Positions 44,028 to 50,987 of a stretch of 64,000 bases of DNA are shown here, one piece after another; position 1 is the stretch's first letter; every line of letters starts with the position of its first letter. This DNA is from RYN-230 sp963711705 (GTDB lineage: Bacteria; Actinomycetota; Actinomycetes; Streptosporangiales; Streptosporangiaceae), in assembly GCA_963711705.1 (NCBI GenBank), contig CAVQFM010000012.1:261387-325386 (forward strand), in the 5' to 3' direction. Made by a program: the position numbers and the translations under genes. The notes under the pieces are model-generated. The model had not been told where the DNA came from, made no database searches, and saw only the letters and a program-made list of their open reading frames with translations.

Positions 44028-45671
44028 CTACTGGCCCGCGTCGGCCTCGACCCATCCGGCCGCGATCTGGTCGGCGTGCCGCCGGGTCGGCGCGTGACCG
44101 CTGAGCGCGGCCAGGAACGTGGCCGAGTCCAGCGCGAACAGGGTGACCGGGCCGACCGCGGTGACCGTCGCGGTCCGCGGCACCCGCCGGAGCAGGGCGA
44201 TCTCCCCCAGCCCGGAGCCGCGGCCGCGCACCCCCCGCGGCCGCCCGGCCACCGAGACCGCCACTTCGCCGTCAGCGATGGCGTAGAACCGGTCGCCCTC
44301 CTCGCCCTCCCGGATGAGCACCTGGCCGGGGGCCAGCTCGACCCGCTGCAGCGCGCCCGCCATGGTTTCCAGGGCCGGCCCCGGCAGGTCCGCGAAGTGC
44401 GGCAGCGAGCGCAGCAGCGCCACCTCCACCACCGGCACGGTGGCCCCCCGGTCCAGCCCGCGCAGGGTGCGCAGCCCGGCGAGGGCGGTCACGGGCAGCA
44501 GGCACCCCACCACGATCAGCGCCAGCCGGGCCCCGCCCGCCGCGACGAGCAGCGGCGTGAGCAGCGAGCCGGCCGCCAGCCCGGCCATGGACAGCCCTTC
44601 CACCAGCCCGAACACCCGGCCGATCAGCTGGGCGGGCACCACCCGCTGCAGCATGGTGTTCGCGGCCACGACCAGCACCGCGCGGCCCGCGCCTGCCACC
44701 GCGACCAGTACCGCGACCACGCCGGCTACGTGGGAGAACGCGGTGAGCACCAGGCCCGCGCTGAACGCGGCCACGGCGATGGTCAGCGACTGGCCCAGCC
44801 GCCGGCCGAGCAGGTGCGCGGTGAGCACCCCGGCCGCCACCGCCCCCACCCCGTAGGCGGTGTTCAGGTAGCCGACCCACACCTGGCCACGGCCGAGCAC
44901 CTGGATGGCCAGCACCACGAACAGCACGTCCAGCGAACCGACCACCACGAACTGCGCGGTGAGCAGGCTCACCAGGAGCCGCGGCCGGCGTTCCCGGCCG
45001 ACCTCCCGGGCGCCGTCCAGCACCATCCGCAGCCCGCCCGGCTCGCCGTCAGCACCGGCCTCGCCGCCGGCCAGCGCGATGCCGGCCACCCGGACCGGGG
45101 CGGCGAGCACCGCGCCCCCGGCAACCAGCCCGGCGCACACCGCGAACAGCGTGCCGATCTGCCCGATCCCCAGGAACAGCGCCGCGACCAGGGCGGCGAT
45201 GAGCATCCCCGCGTTCTCCGCCCAGCCCGCCACCACGTTGGCCGCGGTCAGCTGCTGGGCGTCGCGGGCCAGCGCGGGCAGCAGCGTGAACTGCGCGGGA
45301 CGGGTGGTGGTCATGGCCGTGCTGGCCAGCACGGCCAGCCCGTAAGCAGCGTATGGCGATGCGTTGGCCCACATGCTGACCGCGACGCCGGCCATCCCGA
45401 GGGCCTGCACCAGGTACCCGCCCACCAGCAGTTCCGTCGGTGACCTGCGGTCGGCCAGCGTGGCCATCACCGGGGCCAGCAGCATGCCCGGCGCCAGCTG
45501 GGCGAAGGCCACCAGCCCGGCGGCCGTCGTGCCACCGTGCCGGAACGCGTAGACCAGCATGCCGATCCACACCGCGTACTCGGCTATCACGAACGCGGTG
45601 AACGCAGCCGTCACGCGGGCCACGGCCTGGTCGCGAACGAGCGCGCGGATGACCCGGAAGAACCGCCCCAC
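44028..45671 (-). CDS. MFS transporter fused to a cyclic-nucleotide-binding domain
   Basis: The 547-residue protein has about 12 membrane helices (roughly residues 15-410) of the drug-exporter type, with ADRRSPTELLVGG after helix 2 and RVFGLVEGLS. A short linker leads to a complete cNMP-binding domain (about 425-530): LPGPALETMAGALQRVELAP, DRFYAIADGEVAV, and the phosphate-binding cassette GLGEIALLRRVPRTATV with the conserved Glu and Arg. The domain suggests that cAMP or cGMP gates transport. MFS-cNMP fusions are known in actinobacteria but little studied. The gene is divergent from the decarboxylase that carries the same kind of domain (251 bp between starts); together they would allow nucleotide-controlled amino-acid or amine flux. 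Substrate unknown. Confidence 0.88.
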   Translation of the reverse strand: MGRFFRVIRALVRDQAVARVTAAFTAFVIAEYAVWIGMLVYAFRHGGTTAAGLVAFAQLAPGMLLAPVMATLADRRSPTELLVGGYLVQALGMAGVAVSMWANASPYAAYGLAVLASTAMTTTRPAQFTLLPALARDAQQLTAANVVAGWAENAGMLIAALVAALFLGIGQIGTLFAVCAGLVAGGAVLAAPVRVAGIALAGGEAGADGEPGGLRMVLDGAREVGRERRPRLLVSLLTAQFVVVGSLDVLFVVLAIQVLGRGQVWVGYLNTAYGVGAVAAGVLTAHLLGRRLGQSLTIAVAAFSAGLVLTAFSHVAGVVAVLVAVAGAGRAVLVVAANTMLQRVVPAQLIGRVFGLVEGLSMAGLAAGSLLTPLLVAAGGARLALIVVGCLLPVTALAGLRTLRGLDRGATVPVVEVALLRSLPHFADLPGPALETMAGALQRVELAPGQVLIREGEEGDRFYAIADGEVAVSVAGRPRGVRGRGSGLGEIALLRRVPRTATVTAVGPVTLFALDSATFLAALSGHAPTRRHADQIAAGWVEADAGQ

Positions 45672-45922
45672 CAGTCATCCTTCCCCCTGATGGTCTGACC
45701 GTACCGGCCGGCCGAGCCCGCGATCAATCGCCCGCCCGGCCCCGCGGCAGGCTGGCCGCCCCCGGCTTCATCACCCGGAAAATCCCCCGGCATTACGCAA
45801 CCCGCCGCGTACTGCTCCCTGGCTCCCCGGCTGACCTGCTCATTAGAGTGAGGACGCGTGCCGGGCGGGAGGGCCGGGCACCGCCGCCGCCGGTCCGGGC
45901 GGCCGGCTGAGGGGGGCGCGGG
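45672..45922. promoter_or_regulatory. Divergent promoter region of the two cNMP-domain genes
   Basis: This 251-bp region must hold both promoters. I see no clear TTGACA/TATAAT pair and no TGTGA-N6-TCACA CRP-type site. The segment around 45786-45855 is somewhat less GC-rich and is the likeliest promoter stretch. Confidence 0.3.
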
Positions 45923-47785
45923 GTGGAGCATCCATTGCGCATGGACGCCGAGGCGATGCGGCGGGCGGGCTACGCGACCGTGGACGCGCTGATTGACCGG
46001 CTGGCGGCGCCCGCGGCCAGCCCGGTGCTGCGCCGGGCCAGCCCGGACGAGATGCGGGCCCGGCTCAGCGGGCCGCCCCCCGAGCAGCCCGGTGACTACC
46101 CGGACGTGCTGGCCCGGCTGCTCACCGATGTGCTGCCGTACGCCAGCCGCACCGATCATCCCGGCTACTTCGCGTTCATCCCGAGCTTCACCACCTGGCC
46201 GGCCGCCCTGGCCGAACTGGCCGCGGCCGCCGCGAACCCGTACTGCGGGGCGTGGATGGAGTCGGCCGGCCCGGCCCAGGTCGAACTGGAGGTCATTGAC
46301 TGGTTCCGGACCTGGCTCGGGATGCCCGCCAGCACGGCCGGCGTCCTGGTCACCGGCGGCTCGGCCGCCAACCTCACCGCGCTGCTCACCGCGCGCGAGG
46401 CCGCGGGCGGGCCGTCCGGCGATGAGATCGTGTACGTGTCGGATCAGGCCCACTCGTCGCTGGCCCGGACCGCGCGGGCGATGGGCCTGCGCACCGGGCA
46501 GGTGCGGGTGCTGCCCACCGACGGGACCTGGCGGCTGGCCCCGGACACGGTGGCCGCCGCGGTCCGCGCCGACCGCGCCGCCGGGCGGGTCCCGTTCGCG
46601 CTGTGCGCCAGCGGCGGGGCGACCAACACCGGCGCCGTCGACCCGCTCGCCGGGCTGGCCGACGTGTGCGCCGCGGAAGGGCTGTGGCTGCACGTGGACG
46701 CGGCGTACGGCGGCTTCGCGGCGCTGACGCCGCAGGGGCGGGCGCTGCTGGCCGGCATCGACCGGGCCGACTCGGTCACCCTGGACCCGCACAAGTGGCT
46801 GTTCCAGCCGATGGAGTGCGGCAGCGTGCTGATCCGCGACGGCGCGCGGCTGGCGCGCACGTTCGCCATCCACCCCGACTACCTGGACGACAACGACGCA
46901 CACGGCGCCGGCGAGGTCAACTTCGCCGACCGGGGCCTGCAGCTGTCCCGGGGGTTCCGCGCGCTCAAGATCTGGATGTCGGTGCACACGTTCGGGCTGG
47001 CCGCGTTCCGCGCCGCCATCCAGCGCAGCCTCGATCTGGCCGGGTTCGCCGAGCGCCTGGTCTGCGGCCGCCCGGAACTCACCCTGATGGCGCCGGCCAC
47101 GCTGGGCATCGTCTGCTTCCGGCGGGAGTGGCCCGGCTGCGACGAAGCCGAGACCGAGCGCCGCAACCTGGCGCTGGCCGGCGCGCTGGAACGCAGCGGC
47201 ACCGCGCTCGTGTCCAGCACGCGGCTGGCGGGCCGGCCCGCGATCCGGCTGTGCATCCTCAACCCGACCAGCTCCGCGGATGACGTGCGCCGGGTCATCG
47301 AGCACTTCGCGGACGCGCCGGCCCGGCCCGGTCGGGCCAGGCGGGCCCGGCCGGCCGGTGCCGGTGCCGGTGACGGGCCCGGCACCGACGAGCTGCGCGC
47401 GGTGCCGCTGCTGGCCCAGGTGCCGGCCGCCACCTTGCAGGCCCTCCGGGCCCGGGCCATCCGCCTGGCCACCGCCGCTGGCGAGGAGGTCATCCGCCGG
47501 TGGGACGCGGACCGGTCCTTCTACATCGTCCTGGCCGGGCGGTTCGACGTGTTCATCGACGGCCGGCCCATCCGGACGATTGGCCCGGGTGATCACTTCG
47601 GCGAACTGGCCGCCCGGGACTGGGGCGGCGGCTACGGCTACACCCGGCTGGCCACCGTGGTGTGTGCCCAGCCTGGCCTGCTCATGAAGCTCAGCAGCGA
47701 GGACTTCGAGTGGCTGATCGACACGGCGCCGACCGCCCGGGCCGAGCTGGCCCGGGTGCTGGCCGAGCGCCTGCAGGAGCGGTGA
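45923..47785 (+). CDS. PLP-dependent amino-acid decarboxylase fused to a cyclic-nucleotide-binding domain
   Basis: The 620-residue product has a group II PLP decarboxylase domain (about 1-470): HPGYFAFIPSF, VTGGSAANLTALLTARE, SDQAHSSLARTAR, HVDAAYGGFA and the PLP Lys291 in LDPHKWLF, ending ILNPTSSADDVRRVI. A 20-residue Pro/Arg/Ala/Gly linker leads to a cNMP-binding domain (about 487-620): VPLLAQVPAATLQALRARA, SFYIVLAGRFDVFIDG and cassette HFGELAARD...TRLATV, keeping Glu and Arg. Group II decarboxylases end after the PLP domain, so the tail is an addition and implies allosteric control by a cyclic nucleotide. It is divergent from an MFS transporter with the same domain. GTG 45923 is used; ATG 45941 is possible. 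The amino acid decarboxylated is not evident. Confidence 0.9.
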   Translation: MEHPLRMDAEAMRRAGYATVDALIDRLAAPAASPVLRRASPDEMRARLSGPPPEQPGDYPDVLARLLTDVLPYASRTDHPGYFAFIPSFTTWPAALAELAAAAANPYCGAWMESAGPAQVELEVIDWFRTWLGMPASTAGVLVTGGSAANLTALLTAREAAGGPSGDEIVYVSDQAHSSLARTARAMGLRTGQVRVLPTDGTWRLAPDTVAAAVRADRAAGRVPFALCASGGATNTGAVDPLAGLADVCAAEGLWLHVDAAYGGFAALTPQGRALLAGIDRADSVTLDPHKWLFQPMECGSVLIRDGARLARTFAIHPDYLDDNDAHGAGEVNFADRGLQLSRGFRALKIWMSVHTFGLAAFRAAIQRSLDLAGFAERLVCGRPELTLMAPATLGIVCFRREWPGCDEAETERRNLALAGALERSGTALVSSTRLAGRPAIRLCILNPTSSADDVRRVIEHFADAPARPGRARRARPAGAGAGDGPGTDELRAVPLLAQVPAATLQALRARAIRLATAAGEEVIRRWDADRSFYIVLAGRFDVFIDGRPIRTIGPGDHFGELAARDWGGGYGYTRLATVVCAQPGLLMKLSSEDFEWLIDTAPTARAELARVLAERLQER

Positions 47786-47833
47786 GCGCCGGGCCGCCCG
47801 GCGCCACCTGCCGCCGCGCGGCCCGGCTGGCCG

Positions 47834-48430
47834 TCACGCGAACAGGGCCCAGATGACCTTGCCCTGCTCGGGCGAGATGACGTACCCCCACTGATCACTG
47901 AGTGCGGCGACGATGTGCAGCCCGCGGCTGGTCTCGCCGAAGTACCCCGGTTTCCCGGGCACCGGGGCCGCCTGGCTGGGATCGGTGACCGCGCACATGA
48001 CGCAGTGCCCCGGCTGAAGCAGGCCGAGCTGAATCGGCCACTGCGTACTGCCATGGCCTTTCGCCGGCCGGGTGTGCAGCAACGCGTTGGTCAGCAGTTC
48101 CGACACGACGATCACGACGTCGTCGCAGCGCTCCGCGTGCCGCCACTGGCGCAGGGTGGTCATGGTGAAATCCCGGGCGCGGCACAGCCGGCTGGCCGAC
48201 AGGCCGGGCACGCGGGCGCCACCCCCCGGGAACGAGGCCCACCGCATCGCGCCGAAATCTGGCCGCCGCAGCCAGTCTCCGCTCACCCGGGCCGCCATTT
48301 CGACCGCCGGGGTCAGCCAGTGGCCGGCCGCGCCGCCCACCAGCCGGGCCCCGAGCGCCTCCGGGACCGCAGGCTCGGCCCGGACAGCGGGCACGGCCTG
48401 GGCCGAGAGGGTGTTCCTACCCCCGGTCAT
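47834..48430 (-). CDS. RsbW-like ATP-binding (HATPase) regulatory protein
   Basis: The 198-residue protein ends in a GHKL ATPase domain: N-box VSELLTNALLHT, then PIQLGLLQPGHCVMCAVTDPS and the G-box PGYFGETSRGLHIVAALSDQWG. Such single-domain kinases (HATPase_c_2) act as anti-sigma factors or similar switches in actinobacteria; there are usually many paralogues. An N-terminal extension of about 70 residues is not conserved. The GTG/ATG start at 48430 overlaps by 14 nt the stop of the upstream repeat-rich gene, so they are co-translated. Confidence 0.8.
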   Translation of the reverse strand: MTGGRNTLSAQAVPAVRAEPAVPEALGARLVGGAAGHWLTPAVEMAARVSGDWLRRPDFGAMRWASFPGGGARVPGLSASRLCRARDFTMTTLRQWRHAERCDDVVIVVSELLTNALLHTRPAKGHGSTQWPIQLGLLQPGHCVMCAVTDPSQAAPVPGKPGYFGETSRGLHIVAALSDQWGYVISPEQGKVIWALFA

Positions 48431-49338
48431 AGAGCGGCAACGGGGCTAGCGCCTGCTCGACCGGCGGGAGCATGGCCGGTCCGGCCTCGGCCGCCGGCTC
48501 GCGATAGTCAGCTGCGCGCTGGACGGCCGTCATCAGGGTGGCCATGGCCACCGCCCGGCTCCGGTCCCACGGCACCATCTGCTGGGTGGCCCAGAACCAG
48601 GGACCCTGCTGGCACTGTGGGCAGGTCAGCCGCCCGAACGCATCGATCCGCCATCCGGCGGTGATAGCCCGGGAGCGGTTGTCGACTTCACCCAGCGCCG
48701 CCGGATGGGCATAGTGCGAGATACACGAGTCCATTTCGCACCATGCCGTGGGTATCCGCAGCTCGTCGCCGATCGGCGCGCGCTCCGCGGGCGGCGGGAC
48801 TTCGCTCCGCTCGCTGTCCTGGCCGCCTGGATCTGCTGCCGGGACGGGAGCGGCCAGCGGCGGGCCAGCGGCGGTCGCAGGCGGCCCAGCGACAGCTACC
48901 GGCGGCGTGGCGACCGGCGCAGGCGGCCCGGCCAATGGCACAGCCGGCGTGGCGACCGGCGCAGGCGGTGCGGCCAATGGCACAGGCGCCTCGGCCAGGG
49001 GCACGGGCGCCTCGGTCAGGGACACGGGCGGCCCGGCCAGGGGCACGGGCGGCCCGGCGACGGCCGCATGCCGGCCACGGACGGCCGCAGACCACCTGGT
49101 GGCGGGCACGGGTCGGCTCAGGAACGTGCGGCTCAGGCGGGGCCGTGGGCCACCCGGTGACAGGCACGGGCGGGCGAGCGGCGGGCACGGCCGGACGGGG
49201 TTCGGCCGCGGGCGGCGCACTGGCACTGTCCGGCTCGCCGCCGTCGAACGCCGGCTCAGCGTAGTCCTCCTCGCGCAATTGACCGAGCCAGTCCATGGCC
49301 CGGGTGATGGCTTCCCCGGTCTCCGTGTTGGTCTTCAT
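48417..49338 (-). CDS. Repeat-rich protein with C-terminal zinc-ribbon-like domain, frameshifted
   Basis: ATG 49338 follows GGAGGGG and begins MKTNTETGEAITRAMDWLGQL, then an acidic and Pro-rich stretch. At about 49050-49140 the coding potential moves to another frame, which continues through a PV-rich repeat (units like GPPVPLA) and a C-terminal domain with Cys/His pairs: WCEMDSCISHYAHP and FGRLTCPQCQQGPWFW. One base extra accounts for the switch; the total is about 306 residues. The stop overlaps the start of the RsbW-like gene, suggesting a functional pair. Function unknown. The shift lies in or near the repeat, where indels by slippage are expected. Confidence 0.6.
48852..49065 (-). repeat. 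Degenerate ~21-bp minisatellite
   Basis: About ten imperfect units of 21 bp encode seven-residue Pro/Val/Ala repeats (GPPVPLA, EAPVPLA, GPPAPVA). This gives a rigid extended linker. The pattern explains why open frames appear on both strands here. Confidence 0.7.
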
Positions 49339-49738
49339 CGCGCACCCCTCCGGCGCAGCCTCTCTGGGACTGCTGTACGTCTGTACAAGCTCCTGTCATG
49401 CGGCTGGATCTGGCTCTCCCTCCCGGGGCGGCCCGCCACCGGGCGGGCCACCGTAGACCGCGCCATCCCGGCGGCTCTTACCAGGCCATGCCGGAAATCG
49501 GGTCTCAGGCCGTTAAAGCGGCGGCCATTTGGATAAAGGGCGAAGTCCGCATGGCGGCTCTATTTAGCGACAAGACGGCTACCGGCCCTGGAACGGCGCG
49601 TTGATGCTGGCCACATGCTGGGCATCCGGACCCTCGTGGCGTCCATATGACATCGTCACCATTTAGTCGCTCCCCCTCGGCTGCTCTCCCCCGGCAACAT
49701 CACGCCTTACCCAAGGTTCCCCCGCTAGATCACGTTGG

Positions 49739-49760
49739 GATAAACTTTCGATAAACTTTC
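49739..49760 (+). repeat. 11-bp tandem direct repeat GATAAACTTTC
   Basis: Two perfect adjacent copies (49739-49749, 49750-49760), strikingly AT-rich for this genome. It could be an iteron-like or regulator-binding repeat. Confidence 0.75.
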
Positions 49761-49791
49761 AGCCCATCTTAAGGTGAGACACAGCAATTGT

Positions 49792-49943
49792 TGTGGAAAC
49801 CTTTCCTAATTGGCTCATGCACAGGGTGTGGAGGGAATCTGCCCAGCTAAACCGCAGTGCCCGGCCTGGGGCTTCGCGCCGGTCCACAGCCTTATCCCCG
49901 GGTTGCCCACAGATTCGCCGGGCATTTACACAAGTCGTCCACA
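49792..49943. other. Cluster of DnaA-box-like motifs
   Basis: Against the actinobacterial consensus TTGTCCACA, two sites have one mismatch (TTGCCCACA 49903-49911; TCGTCCACA 49935-49943) and three weaker ones are nearby (CGGTCCACA 49880-49888, TTATCCCCG 49892-49900, and the reverse-oriented TGTGGAAAC 49792-49800). No dnaA, dnaN or plasmid rep gene is adjacent. A relic replication origin or chance are both possible. Confidence 0.3.
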
Positions 49944-50004
49944 CCGTCATGCACAGACTGGACCGCACCGGTGGGTGCAGCCTCCGGCCGGGCGGTACTC
50001 CGGG

Positions 50005-50277
50005 TCAGATGCCCGCCCGGTGCGGCTGCGACGGGTCGATCGGGCACAGAATGGGGCTCACCGGGTGGAGATGGCGCTCCGGCGCTGGCTGGTCCGCCCG
50101 GTCGAGGTACGCGCTGAACTCGGCGAGCACCGGCGTTCCACTGCCCCGTGCACCCGCTACTTCCAGCACGCCCGCCTCGGCCCGCAGGCCAACTTGCCCG
50201 TAGACGGTGGTTTTCGGGACGTCGGGCAAGCGCGCGCACAGGTCAGTGGTGGTGAGTATCCGCCCCCCGGTGACCAC
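50005..50277 (-). pseudogene. Fragment of a helix-turn-helix regulator
   Basis: The frame begins MVTGGRILTTTDLCARLPDV and continues PKTTVYGQVGLRAEAGVLEV, which resembles the winged-helix part of an ArsR/HTH-type regulator (TTAELCARLPDVSKTTVYRH in relatives). After about 45 residues it drifts into an unrelated Pro/His-rich tail and stops at 90 residues, where such regulators normally have about 180-200. It seems truncated. The adjacent hydrolase is also broken. Confidence 0.5.
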
Positions 50278-50299
50278 GACGGGGGCGCGGCCGCCGCTG

Positions 50300-50741
50300 T
50301 GGCGGTATCAGGGCGTGGCAGGCCGCCGCCTGCTGCACCGCTCGGCCGGAGGCACCCGGCCGCGGTGTTCCTGGCCGGGGCGGCGCGGTCGGTCTGGACT
50401 ACTGGAATGTCCAGGACCGGCGGCGGAGCTCACCACGAGCGTCGTCTACGACCGGGCCAGGACCGGTGGAGCGACCGAGCGGGAGCTGCCGCGCACTTCC
50501 GCCCAGGTCACCGATGAGCTCAGAGAACTGCTCCAGGCGGCCGGCGTGCCCGCGCCCTACCTGCTGGTCGGCCACTCCCGCAGGCGGCCCGCTGCCGGAC
50601 GTGCCACTGATCATCCTGTGCTCCATGGCGACCGACGCGTTCAGGGAAGCAGTGTCGGTCGGCGATACCCGGCACGTCACCATGCACTACCGCCATCCCG
50701 GCGCCGTCGTCCAGCCCAACGGGGACCTGCTGGGCGGGTGA
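50300..50741 (+). pseudogene. Alpha/beta hydrolase, frameshifted and internally deleted
   Basis: Pieces of one alpha/beta hydrolase are scattered over three frames: AVFLAGA and GLDYWNVQD, then ELTTSVVYDRA, then AQVTDELRELLQAAGVPAPY and LLVGHS (nucleophile elbow), and directly afterwards GGPLPDVPLIILCSMATDAF and HVTMHYRHPGAVVQPNGDLL, which belong to the C-terminal end. About 100 residues between the nucleophile and the C-terminal part are missing. The gene is dead. Confidence 0.75.
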
Positions 50742-50987
50742 CGTCCCAATTCCCGGCCGCTGACGGCTTCCACCGGGGCCGGCGCCCAGTGCCGAACTAG
50801 GTGAAAAGTCGAATATTCCCCGCGTGTCGTAACACATCTGACCCATCCGGACAGCTACGCTCACCCCCGTGATCTTGGTGGGGGCGGCAATGACGAATGC
50901 TTATCCGGCCAGCGGCCCGACGCCGCTGGCGCCCATTCATGCGTGGCCCGGAACTAACGGTGACCACTGCGCGCGGGGACTGGTTCG

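Larger units (their letters stand above)
49339..50004. other. Gene-poor, less GC-rich region with repeats and DnaA-box-like motifs
   Basis: No convincing gene lies here. GC content drops, especially at 49500-49560 and 49730-49830. Features are a CTGTACGTCTGTACA stretch at 49373-49387 upstream of the repeat-rich gene, the 11-bp direct repeat at 49739-49760 and the DnaA-box-like cluster at 49792-49943. The stretch grades into two gene remnants, so it may be the decayed edge of a mobile element. Confidence 0.5.

Noticed and set aside
44028..47785. Encapsulin-type compartment linked to the cNMP domains
   Set aside because: Some encapsulin shells carry cNMP domains, but no shell-protein gene is present here.
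49792..49943. Chromosomal oriC
   Set aside because: Too few boxes and none of the usual neighbours (dnaA, dnaN, rpmH, gyrB); kept only as a weak DnaA-box cluster.
50742..50987. c-di-AMP (ydaO-type) riboswitch before the secreted DUF1906 gene
   Set aside because: Such riboswitches often precede actinobacterial wall hydrolases, but the conserved core sequences were not found in this leader.
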